Shown here piece by piece: positions 25,201-35,520 of a DNA stretch of 64,000 bases (position 1 is its first letter; each line of letters begins with the position of its first letter). Source of the stretch: Anaeramoeba ignava. Its lineage: Eukaryota > Metamonada > Anaeramoebidae. The notes under the pieces were generated by a model. The model worked only from the letters and a program-made list of their open reading frames with translations, had not been told where the DNA came from and ran no database searches. The position numbers and the translations under genes are program-made. The stretch is taken from assembly GCA_028826165.1 (NCBI GenBank), contig JAPDFW010000092.1:806001-870000 (forward strand), in the 5' to 3' direction.

Positions 25201-27088
25201 GTGATAAATTGGAAAAAATTCCTGTTCTTGCGAGATAATGAAATGAAAGAACCAAAAAAAAGAAGGTTTGAAAGAACATTTTTTCTTTGTGAAATTATTG
25301 TGATTGAATTGAAGTAATCTTTTGTGAATTCAATTTCGTGGATATTTGATAGTGATTTTTTGATTGATAAAGAGATATCAGTTTGATTTTGTGAGCTCTA
25401 AAAGGAATTATTAATATTATAAATGAATTTTAATTTTATAAATGAATTTTGTTTTTGTTTTCTAAAATTACAAGGAAATCAATCTCAAATTCAATTCTTT
25501 GGAAAATTGATGAAATGATGTTTTTTTCAAGATTGAAATAACGAACACGATCTTTTGATTTCAGCACATACATTTTGAAAAGATGGAAGAATTGGAGAAA
25601 AAGATCCAAATATTCTTCAGAATGTTCATCAATATAATAACGGAAAAATTTGTTGCATTCCGGAATTGAAATGATTGAAGAATGAAGTTTGAATTGACTC
25701 ACAAGAGAATCGAATTGAAACAAAGCGATGAATAAATACCCCAAAAAAATAAGCTCTTTTGATTTTGGATTTTGAGAAGAAATGGCTTCTATTTGTGATT
25801 TGTAAAAGGAAAATAATTGGAAAATGGAATGATAAATGGCTCTTTTGATTCCTTCGTTATTTGGCTTTGAATTGAGGAGCTTTACGAGCATTTTGATGAG
25901 TTGTATCATCAAATAAATGCTGAAAATTTTTGTTTCTTGATCAACATATTTATTATGCATAATAATATCTGAAAGTATTTCTAGTTTTTGGAGATGCTCA
26001 CTGGGTTGATTTGATAAAATAAACTGAGCTCCAAATCTTGTTTTTAAGAATAGAAAAAATGAATGTATCTGGGTTTTAAATAAAGAACGCAGCCATTCTT
26101 CTCCAGATATTGAACTGTGTATTTTTAACAACTGAATGAATAATTGTATTTGTTGCTTGTCATCAATTTTTTCTTTGATTTTGGAAAGAATATCATATGC
26201 GAAAATATTTGGATTTTTTGCACAATTATTGATGTCAATTGAAATTTCATCAATTATTTGCTGATTTTTTTTCTGTTTCGGAATTTCTTGAGAAGGAATA
26301 AAAACATGCAAATCATGTTGATCTTTTTGTGATAATGATTTTGAAACAGAAATTGCAATTGTGATTGAAATTTCTTTTTTCTGGATGTTTTGGTTGATTT
26401 GGTGTGATTCAAATATTTTGTTTGAAGATAAAGTATCTTTTGAAAATAAAGGAGTAATTTGTGTTAAAGAAATTAAACCAAACAGAATTTTTTCAAAAAA
26501 AGGTTCATTTTGTGAGTTTTGAAGGATATGAGCTTTGTTTAAAACAAGGAGAGAAGGAAGAATGTATTCGCATTGTGTAAACATGATTTTTGAGATTATT
26601 TCTCCCCATTTTTCTAATGGAGTTCGTATTTTCAAAGATTTTAAAAAAATGTGAAGAAATTTAATTATTGATAAAACAAGGTTTTTATTTTTGGATGAAT
26701 TTGCTTTTTCAAGATTTTTAGTGAAAGAATCTGTGAGTAATTCTGATGATAGAATGTTGTGGATTCTTGTAAGTATTTTTTCCCAGTTTTTATATTCTGT
26801 GATCTAAATTTAATTGATTTTATTAATTGATTTTTTTAATTGATTTTTTATTTAATTTTTTTACTTCACTAAATGGCCATTTTTTTATTGAAGATAATGT
26901 TGTTTCAAAATCTTTAATTGAACAAGTTTCAAGAAATTTAATTAATTTAGTTTGCAAAGCCTTATTTTTATTTAATTAATTTTTTAATTTAAAAAAAAAA
27001 TATTAAAAATTTTTATTATTTTTGTTTTTTGTTTTTTGTTTTTTGTTTAAATGGTTACAGAACATTTTAAAGAATAGGATTGATTCAT
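16202..27088 (-). CDS. Giant HECT E3 ubiquitin ligase, HUWE1/UPL1/Tom1 family
   Basis: HUWE1-type ligases poly-ubiquitinate many nuclear and cytosolic targets. Exons are 27059-27088, 26865-26960, 25472-26803 and 16202-25397, each joining in phase 0. The start MNQSYSLKCS is a 30-nt exon followed by a GTAACC donor. The N-terminal two-thirds is helical repeat sequence matching the DUF908/DUF913 region (WPFSE, TEYKNWEKIL, IRTPLEKWGEIISK). A UBA domain (LIEMGFERSISEIALIKF, near 23,240-23,350) precedes acidic and NQ/ENIN low-complexity tracts. A UBM-like block (LSPSLRNEIYISLPEEDL) and the HECT domain follow, with the catalytic Cys in TAHTCFNQLDLPEY (codon 16301-16303). Predicted size is about 3,550 residues, normal for the family. 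The last exon carries one surplus base (9,196 = 3x3,065+1), traceable to the ENIN repeat near 20,069. Confidence 0.93.
19440..19600. repeat. Coding hexamer repeat (TTTTGA)n encoding Gln-Asn
   Basis: On the minus strand this tract is CAAAAT repeated, giving an Asn-Gln dipeptide tract with occasional Glu inside the HECT ligase, upstream of the UBM-like block. It is in frame with conserved sequence on both sides and so is a true coding microsatellite. Confidence 0.85.
20001..20475. repeat. Coding 12-bp minisatellite encoding (Glu/Gln-Asn-Ile-Asn)n
   Basis: About 38 tandem 12-bp units (ATTTATATTTTC or ATTTATATTTTG on +) encode ENIN and QNIN blocks inside the HECT ligase. Near 20,069 one unit reads CGGTTT where CATTT is expected, one base more, and this is exactly where the frame shifts. 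Confidence 0.9.
20870..21450. repeat. Coding acidic and NQ/NE low-complexity region of the HECT ligase
   Basis: TCATCT/TCATTT/TTGATT triplet and hexamer runs encode long Asp/Glu, Glu-Asn and Asn-Gln tracts. HUWE1-family proteins commonly carry an acidic stretch in the linker between the UBA and HECT regions. Antisense open frames over this region are repeat shadows. Confidence 0.85.
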
Positions 27089-27940
27089 TAAAATAAAGAA
27101 AAAATTTTTATTGAAAAGAAAATAGAGAAAAAAAGGAAAATAAAAAGGAAAAAAATGATCTTTTTTTTTTCTCTTTTTTTTTTTTTTAAATTCAAAAAAA
27201 ATTTTTTTCATTTTTTTCATTTTTCATTTTTTTCATTTTAATCTTATTAATTTTATTTTCAATTAAACTTTAAAAATAAAAATAAAAATAAACTTTAAAA
27301 TAAAAATTAAAATAAAAATAAAAATTAAATTAAAATAAAAATTAAATTTAAAATAAAAATTAAAATAAAAATGGATGTAAGTATATAAAGTTAATTATAA
27401 ATTTAATTATAAATTTAATTATAAATTTAATTATAAATTTAATTATAAATTTTATTATAAATTTTTATTATAAATTTAATTATAAATTTAATTATAAATT
27501 TAATTATAAATTTTTGATAAATTTAATTATAAATTTTTGATAAATTTAATTATAAATTTTTGATAAATTTAATTATAAATTTTATTATAAATATAATTAT
27601 AACTTTTTTGATAAATATAATTATAAATTTAATTATAAATATAATTATAAATTTAATTATAAATTTAATTATAAATTTAATTATAAATTTAATTATAAAT
27701 TTAATTATAAATTTTATTATAAATTTAATTATAAATTTAATTATAAATTTTATTATAAATATAATTATAAATTTAATTATAAATATAATTATAAAATAAC
27801 TATAAAAATTATAAATTTTTGAAAATTTTTGAGAAATTAAAACAAGAAAGAGATAATGATGAAAGAACTGTAAAAAATTAAAAAGAAAAAAAAAAATTTA
27901 TTCAATTAAAAATTTTTCAATTAAAAATAATAAAAAGAGA
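27089..27940. repeat. AT-rich spacer with 12-bp AATTTAATTATA repeat array
   Basis: This is the gap between two divergent starts, the HECT ligase (-) and the small FDSAD protein (+), and presumably holds both promoters. About 27,240-27,370 is AAAATA/AAATTA simple sequence. About 27,385-27,800 is a tandem array of AATTTAATTATA-like 12-bp units. No gene is visible; the open + frame in the array is poly-Ile/Asn. Confidence 0.8.
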
Positions 27941-28295
27941 ATGAAACAACGTTTCCAAAAAAAAGAAGGTTTAAATGAAGAAAAACCTGCAGTAACACCA
28001 GTTTTAATAAGATTAGAAAAAGTAAAAAACAAAAAAAACATTTTTATAAATTTAAAAATTAAATTTAAAATTAAAATTTAAAAATTAAAAAAAGAAAACT
28101 ACAAAAAGATTCGATTCTGCAGATTTTTTTCGAGGAGAATTAAAAGAAGAAGATTCACAAACTCAAAAAATAGAACCAATTACTAATCAAAAAAATAAAT
28201 CTAAAAATGAAGAAAAATCAAAAACTGAAAAACAAAAATCAAGATTTGCAAAAGAAATTGAAATTGAAGAGAAAAAAGAACAAAAAGAGAATTAG
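27941..28295 (+). CDS. Small charged protein with FDSAD motif, possibly endosulfine-like
   Basis: Two exons, 27941-28021 and 28095-28295, join in phase 0 to give a 93-residue protein. The donor is GTAAAA and the acceptor AAAG. The N-terminus is MKQRFQKKEGLNEEKPAV. Exon 2 begins KTTKRFDSADFFRGEL, and the rest is almost entirely Lys/Glu/Gln, probably disordered. FDSGDY is the Greatwall-phosphorylated site of endosulfine/ARPP19/Igo proteins, which then inhibit PP2A-B55. Here the equivalent would be FDSADF. Similarity is confined to this short motif, so the family link is tentative. The clean splice and closed phase make the gene itself likely. Confidence 0.5.
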
Positions 28296-28547
28296 GATTT
28301 AAAATAATTATTTCTTTTCTTTTCTTTCTTCTTTTTTAAAAAAAATTGAAGAAAATTTAATAAAAAACGAAAAATTATCAAAATACTTTTTTTTTGTTTA
28401 ATTTTGTTTTGAAAATAAATTTGAAGAAATGTTTGAAAAAGAAAAAGAAAAAGAAAAAAGAATAAAATGAAATTTTTTTGAATTGAAAAAAAAAAAAAAG
28501 TGGAATGAATTTGAAGAAAAAAAAAATTTGATTCAATCAAAATAGAA

Positions 28548-31500
28548 TTAAAGTTTTTCATCATCATCATCATCATTATCTTTTGGTTTTCCATGTTTAT
28601 CATTTTGTTCATGTTTTGAATCTTTTGAGATATTTTTATCCATAAATTTACGAAGTTTTTCTGAAGCATAAGGTTCTCTATCAGGAGAACTACCATCATG
28701 TCTTTCACAATCTTCACAGAAACAAAGAAGCATAGTATCAACTGTCATTTCAAAAACTGAGAAAAATGCTGATGCAATTCCATAAGCTAAAATTGCGCAA
28801 ATAATTGCTGGAATTATATAAAATGCAATTGAATCCATTGACTTGAGAATTGCAAGAGAAATCACTAAAACAACTGAAGTAACCATCACTTTTCCTAAGA
28901 AAAATAAATAACTTCCTACTACTGAAACTGCAAGCATTCTTAAAATGTTTCTTCCAATTAAATTCCATGCTCTTTTAGTTGATTTGCAAAAGCTTTCACC
29001 ATAAACAGCAATCTAGAAAAAATTCATTTAAAATTAAAATTCATTTTATAATTAAAATTCATTTATAAAATAAAAATTAAAATTAAATTTAAAATTAAAA
29101 TAAAAATTAAAATTAAAATTCATTTTAAAATTCATTTTAAAATTAAATTTAAAATTAAAATTAAAATTAAAATTAAAATTCAATAAAAATTCATTTTAAA
29201 ATTAAAATTAAAATTAAATTTAAAATTAAAATTAAAATTAAATTTAAAATTAAAATTACCATAATATAAGCATTTCTAGTTATAAATTTTAACCATCCTT
29301 CAAGACACCAAAAGCAATATTTCATACAATAGAAACAATAATTAACACATTTGTTTTGATTTGCTTTCATAAGTTTTCTTTGAATCACTTCAATAGTATA
29401 ACGAATCATTCTAACAATTGAAAGTAATAAAGCACCATAAGCTAAAGATCCTAAATGATATCTAAGCATTCTTTTAAAAGCAGATTTAATTGGGCTTGGA
29501 GGAAGATTCTATTTATTTATTTTTAAATTATTTTTAAATTATTTTTAAATTATTTATTTTTAAATTATTTATTTTTAAATTATTTTTAAATTATTTATTT
29601 TTAAATTATTTTTAAATTATTTATTTTTAAATTATTTTTAAATTATTTTTAAATTATTTTTAAATTATTTTTAAATTATTTTTAAATTAAATATTATTTT
29701 TAATTAAGGAAATACGAACATGCTTATCTCTTGTCCAATACCAACTTGAAATTGCTCCTGCAATAGTTGATTCAGTTATAGCTATTATTACCATTGTTCC
29801 CCATAAAAGACCAAAGAAGTGATAAATTGTCAAATAATTCATAGCAGTAGTATTCTCATAATCAAGATAATATTGGGCAAGACCATCATCATATTTAGCC
29901 TTTGGTTTCCCAGAACTCATAAGGAAACTAAAAAAAAATTTATCAATTTAAATAATTTATTAATTTAATTTAATTTAATTTAATTTAATTTAATTTAATT
30001 TAATTTAATTTAATTTAATTTAATTTAATTTAATTTAATTTAATTTAATTTAATTTAATTTAATTTAATTTAATTTAATTTAAATATAAAATACCTTGCA
30101 ACTGCAATCCAATATGCATAAAGTGCTAAAAGCATTAAGAATGTAATAAAAGGGAAGAAGAAAATAGTAGGCATTGCTCTCACTGCTGACACAGCTTCTT
30201 TAATTAATGCAATTGCTAACATAATTCTTTTTCTTAAGTAAATAACAAGGATTACTGCAATAACATCAACTGCAATCATGATCCAAAACATAGTTTTAAA
30301 TCCTAATGCATTTCTTTTATTACTATCCATTTTTTTCTCAGAAGAAATATCAGAACTATTTTGCCCTATTTAATTACACAATTTTAATTTTAATTTTATA
30401 AATTAATTTTAATTTTAATTTTAATTTTAATTTTAATTTTATAAATGAATTTTAATTTTAATTTTTTATTTTTATTTTTGATTTTAATTTTAATTTTAAT
30501 TTTAATAATATTTTCATTTTTAATTTTAATTTTAATTTTAATTTTATTTACATTGAACATAGAAATACCAAGTTAAAAGTCCTAATGATGCTAAGAAACA
30601 TAAAACTGTTAACCAAACCATAAATCCTCCAATAAGTTTTAAAAGCCATAACCAAAGGAAAGCAAATACAACAGCAGCTCCACAGGCAACAAGAAATACC
30701 CACCAACTTTGAACAAAATCTCCCATAATTTTAGCAGTTGTTGAAGTATTTTTTTCATTATTTTTGCTTGGTTTTCTGCTTCATTATCTTCTGTTAAATC
30801 AGGAATACATCTTCTTAAAACTATTATTTAATTATAAATTATATTTTAATATTAATTATAAATTATATTTTAATATTAATTATAAATTATATTTTAATAT
30901 TAATTATAAATTATATTTTAATATTAATTATAAATTATATTTTAATATTAATTATAAATTATATTTTAATATTAATTATAAATTATATTTTAATATTAAT
31001 TATAAATTATATTTTAATATTAATTATAAATTATATTTTAATATTAATTATAAATTATATTTTAATATTAATTTTAAATTATATTTTAATATTAATTTTA
31101 AATTATATTTTAATATTAATCATAAATTATATTTTAAATTATATTTTAATATTAATTATGAATTATATTTTAATTTAAAAAATTTACCTGAAATTGAATC
31201 ATAGGCACAATATGTTGCATTGAAATCGTTTGAGGTCATATAAGGTGTGATCTCTAATCCTGGACAATTGTCATTTAATGCATTTGTAAAATCACCTTGA
31301 TCAGGACATTCAGAAACACAAAATTCTCGCCACGGATTAATTGCAGGAAAGAAGCATTTGGTTTTCTCTGTTAAATCTGTTAAGAAATCAAGATCATTAA
31401 TATTATCAACTTGATCTTTTATTTTATCAACAAGTTTTGAATTATCCATTCCACAAACATTTCCTCGAAAATCACTTGGGTAATAAAGTCTATTATAATT

Positions 31501-33044
31501 AAAATTAAAATTAAAATTAAAATTAAAATTAAAATTAAAATTAAAATTTAAAATTAAAATCAAAATTAAAATTAAAATTAAAATTAAAATTAAAATTAAA
31601 ATTAAAATTAAAATTAAAATTAAAATTAATTAAAATTAAAATTAAAAATTAAAATTAAAATTAAAATTAAAATTAAAATTAAAATTAAAATTAAAATTAA
31701 AATTAAAATTATAATTATAATTAAAATTAATATTAAAATTAAAATTAAAATTAAAAATTAAAATTAAAATTAAAATTAAAATTAAAATTAAAATTAAAAT
31801 TAAAATTAAAATTAAAATTAAAATTAAAATTAAAATTAAAATTAAAAATTAAAATTAAAATTAAAATTAAAATTAAAATTAATATTAATATTAAAATTAA
31901 AATTAAAATTAAAATTAAAATTAAAATTAAAATTAAAAATTAAATTAAAATTAAAATTATAATTTACCTTTTCATTTTAAAATTAAAATTAAAATAATAA
32001 TAAAAAAAATTAAAAATTAAAAATTAAAATTAAAAAAAAAAAATAAAAATTAAAATTAAAATTTTAAAAATTAAATTTAAAATGAAAAATTAAAATAAAA
32101 AAAAAATGAAAATTAAAATTAAAATTAAAATTAAAATTAAAATTAAAATTAAAATTAAAATTAAAATTAAATTAAAATTAAAATTAAAATTAAAATTAAA
32201 ATTAAAATTAAAATTAAAAATTAAAAATAAAATTAAAATTAAAATTAAAATTAAAAATTAAAAATTAAAAATTAAATTTTAAAATTAAAAATGAAATTAT
32301 AAAAATTAAAATTAAAAATTAAAATTAATTAAAATTAAAATTAAAATTAAAATTAAAATTAAAATTAAAATTAAAATTAAAATTAAAATTAAAATTAAAA
32401 TCAAAATTAAAATTAAAATTAAAATTAAAATTAAAATTAAAATTAAAATTAAAATTAAAATTAAAATTAAATTAAAATCAAAAATTAAAATAAAATCAAA
32501 AATTAAAATTAATATTAAAATTAAAATTATATTTACCTTTTTGGTGTTCCAGTCGCAAAACCAACAGCCATAATAATAAGCATTCCAATCCAGAAAATAA
32601 TGAAAAGAACTAAACAGAAAAAATCCTTTTCATTTCGAAAAATTAATTTGTAAAAAAAAAAGGGAATGAAAATTATAATTTAATTATTTTTAATAAATAA
32701 AAAGTTTTTGCTTTTTTTTTTTAATTTATTTAATTACTCTGCATTTTCTTTGGTCAATTGGTCCATGAAAATCTTCTTCATAATCAAACTGAAGATATTT
32801 TTAAAATTTAATTGGAAATTTTTCAATTATAAAAATTATTGTAAAATTTAATTGGAAAATTTAATTATTAAATAAAAAAAAATGGCAAAATGAACAAAAA
32901 AATAAAAGGAAAAAAAAGAAAATAAAAATTAATAAAAAAGGAAAATGATTTGTTTTTTGTTTTTGTTTGTGTTTGTGTTTTTGGATTGAATTAACTTACT
33001 GCTTCATCTGTATCTTTGTTTGTTATTGTTGTTGATGACTTCAT
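28548..33044 (-). CDS. Choline transporter-like protein (CTL/SLC44 family)
   Basis: CTL proteins are roughly ten-TM plasma and organellar membrane transporters of choline and ethanolamine. Nine exons were traced: 33000-33044, 32738-32788, 32537-32625, 31188-31489, 30552-30820, 30095-30365, about 29716-29927, 29260-29508 and 28548-29012. The N-terminus has FHGPIDQRKCRDFFCLVLFI, then TGTPKRLYYPSDFRGNVCG, the classic CTL entry region. A Cys-bearing extracellular loop, GDFVQSWWVF, WYWTRDKH, LRYHLGSLAYG, IAVYGESFCKSTKRAW and FCEDCERHDGS follow in family order. The tail is Lys/Asp-rich. Near 30750-30775 a one-base frame change is needed between CIPDLTEDNEAE and MGDFVQSW. Introns are AATTAA, TTTAA and TAATATTAATTATAAATT arrays. 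Its 3' end converges on the small FDSAD gene. Confidence 0.92.
29956..30083. repeat. Perfect (TTTAA)n pentanucleotide array, CTL intron
   Basis: About 25 perfect copies of TAATT/TTTAA lie in the CTL intron between exons 29716-29927 and 30095-30365. It is the only long pentamer array in the window. Confidence 0.9.
30823..31180. repeat. 26-bp tandem repeat in CTL intron
   Basis: At least 11 near-identical tandem units built on ATTATAAATTATATTTTAAT (about 26 bp) occupy the intron between CTL exons. Units are much better conserved than the neighbouring hexamer arrays. The + strand frame through it (YKLYFNIN repeats) is a repeat translation. Confidence 0.85.
31490..32536. repeat. (AATTAA)n hexamer array, about 1 kb, CTL intron
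   Basis: The intron between TGTPKR and LYYPSD coding segments is a kilobase of AAAATT hexamers with small slips. It is bounded on the gene strand by a GTAAAT donor and an AATAG acceptor, so it is clearly intronic. Confidence 0.88.
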
Positions 33045-35045
33045 TTTGTTTTGAAAAGAAAAAAAAATTAAAAAAATAAAAAAAATAACGAAATAAGAAA
33101 AAGAAGATAAAAAGAAGAAAAAAAAATGAATTTAATTTTTTTAATTAAATTTTGATCAAAAACAAAAATAAAAAACAAATGATGATTAATTATTATTTGT
33201 TTTTATTAATTTTTCTTTCTTTTTTTTTTTGAATTTAATTTTTTTCATTTTTTTCCATTACATTTCAATGAAATTTATTTATAAAATCAAAATTAAATTG
33301 TAAATCAAAATGAAAATCAAAATTTAAACCAAAATCAAAATCAAAATGTAAATCAAAATATAAATCAAAATGTAAATTGTAAATTAAAATGTAAATCAAA
33401 ATTTAAATCAAAATTTAAATCAAAATGTAAATCAAAATGTAAATCAAAATGTAAATCAAAATCAAAATCAAAATGTAAATCAAAATGTAAATCAAAATGT
33501 AAATTAAAATGGAAATCAAAATCAAAATCAAAATGTAAATCAAAATGTAAATCAAAATGTAAATTAAAATATAAATCAAAATGTAAATCAAAATATAAAT
33601 CAAAATGTAAATCAAAATGTAAATTGTAAATCAAAATGTAAATCAAAATGTAAATCAAAATGTAAATCAAAATGTAAATCAAAATGTAAATCAAAATGTA
33701 AATCAAAATGTAAATCAAAATGTAAATTAAAATGTAAATCAAAATCAAAATGTAAATTAAAATTTAAATCAAAAATAAATCAAAATGTAAATCAATTTGG
33801 AAACTAAATTATAAATCAAAATGTAAATCAAAATGGAAATTAAATTATAAATCAAATTATAAATCAAAATGTAAATTAAAATATAAATCAAAATGTAAAT
33901 TAAAATGTAAATCAAAATTAAAATGTAAATCAAAAATGTAAATCAAACAAAATCAAAATCAAAAATTAAATTAAAATCAAAATGTAAATCAAAAATGTAA
34001 ATTAAAATCAAATCAAAATGTAAATCAAAAAAATAAATTAAAAAATAAATCAAAATAAAAATCAAAAAATAAATCCAAAATCAAAATCAAAATGTAAATC
34101 AAAATGTAAATCAAAATAAAAAAATATAAATCAAAAATGTAAAATCAAAAATAAATCAAAAAAATCAAAATTTAAATCAAAAAATAAATCAAAATTAAAA
34201 AATGTAAAAATGTAAATCAAAATGTAAATCAAAAATGTAAATCAAAAATGTAAATCAAAATAAATCAAAATCAAAATCAAAATGTAAATAAAAAATCAAA
34301 ATTTAAATCAAAATGTAAAATCAAAATTTAAATCAAAATTTAAATCAAAAATGTAAATCAAAAAATAAATCAAAAAATAAATCAAAATCAAAATCAAAAT
34401 CAAAAAATGTAAATCAAAATGTAAATCTAAAAAATAAATCAAAAAATAAAAAAATTTAAACCAAAAATATAAATCAAAATGTAAATCAAAAAATCAAAAT
34501 CAAAATTAAAATTAAATCAAAATGTAAATCAAAAATAAAATAAAATTTAAATCAAAATGTAAATTAAAAAAATCAAAATGTAAATCAAAAATGTAAATCA
34601 AAATGTAAAATCAAATGTAAATCAAAATCAAAATCAAAATGTAAATCAAATTGGAAACTAAATTGGAAATCAAAATGAAATCAAATGTAAATCAAAATGT
34701 AAATTAAAATGTAAATAAAATGTAAATCAAAATGTAAATTAAAAATGTAAATCAAAAATGTAAATTAAAAATGTAAATCAAAAACAAATTAAAATCAAAA
34801 TGTAAATCAAAAAATGTAAATCAAAATCAAAATAAAAATAAATCAAAATCCAAAATTAAAATGTAAATTAAAATGAAATCAAATCAAAATTAAAATCAAA
34901 ATCAAAATCAAAATCAAAATCAAAATCAAATTTAAATCAAAATCAAAATCAAAATCAAAATTTAAATTTAAATCAAAATTTAAATCAAAATTTAAATCAA
35001 AATCTAATTTTAAATCAAAATCTAAAATCAAATCCAAAATTAAAT
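33045..35045. repeat. Satellite-like AAATGTAAATCA array (12-bp), intergenic
   Basis: About 33,045-33,260 is plain AT-rich sequence upstream of the CTL start. From about 33,270 to 34,870 the DNA is tandem AAATGTAAATCA units, first regular and then increasingly mixed with AAATCA and AAAATAAATC variants. The end grades into AAATCA hexamers at 34,880-35,040. Open frames here (ILIYILIY type) translate the repeat. No gene, RNA gene or mobile element is recognisable. Confidence 0.85.
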
Positions 35046-35387
35046 TTTCGAAAATTATTTTTACATTCAAGTAAAAATAAAAATGAAAATAAAAATAAAA
35101 ATGAAAATGAAAATAAAAATAAAAATAAAAATGAAAATGAAAATAAAAATGATTATGATTATGAAGATGAAGATTTTATTCCAAATTTCAATGAAATTAA
35201 AGAATCTTTTCCAAAAGAATTTAAACAAACAAATACAAGTTTAGATGATTTATTTTCTGGTTTTATTGGAAATGAAAAAGAAAAATCAAAAAATTCCAAA
35301 AATTTTGAAAATAATCAAAAAAAAGAAATTAAAAAAAATTCAATTAAAGATTTAAAGAAAGATGTTTTTATCTGGAAAAGAAAATAA
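35046..35387 (+). CDS. Coding-like 3' exon of an unknown Lys/Asn/acidic protein
   Basis: A + strand frame reads KNKNENKN repeats, then DYDYEDEDFIPNFNEIKE, SFPKEFKQTNTSLDDLF, a Lys/Asn stretch and ends KDVFIWKRK followed by TAA at 35385-35387. The non-repetitive half has normal amino-acid composition and less extreme base composition than the flanking satellite, so it looks like a real C-terminal exon. I find no in-frame ATG. The frame stays open backwards into the AAATCA repeats, so the start could be in an upstream exon or the gene could be a fragment. I do not recognise the protein. The Rab gene begins 133 bp downstream on the same strand. Confidence 0.35.
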   Translation, partial: FRKLFLHSSKNKNENKNKNENENKNKNKNENENKNDYDYEDEDFIPNFNEIKESFPKEFKQTNTSLDDLFSGFIGNEKEKSKNSKNFENNQKKEIKKNSIKDLKKDVFIWKRK

Positions 35388-35520
35388 AAATTAAAATAAT
35401 AAAATTAAAAATTTAAAATTTGGAAAATAAAAAAAAAGCAAAAAAAAAAAATTATTAAAATAAATTTTTTTCATTTTTTTTTTCATTTTCTTTTTTATTT
35501 TCTTTTTTCTTTTTAAAAAT

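Noticed and set aside
22744-25317. Several 60-90-codon + strand and off-frame minus-strand frames across the HECT ligase
   Set aside because: They are antisense or off-frame shadows of the single long ligase exon.
33365-33748. Frames reading ILIYILIY and DLHFDLHFD
   Set aside because: Both translate the AAATGTAAATCA satellite; alternative frames are equally open and there is no unique sequence.
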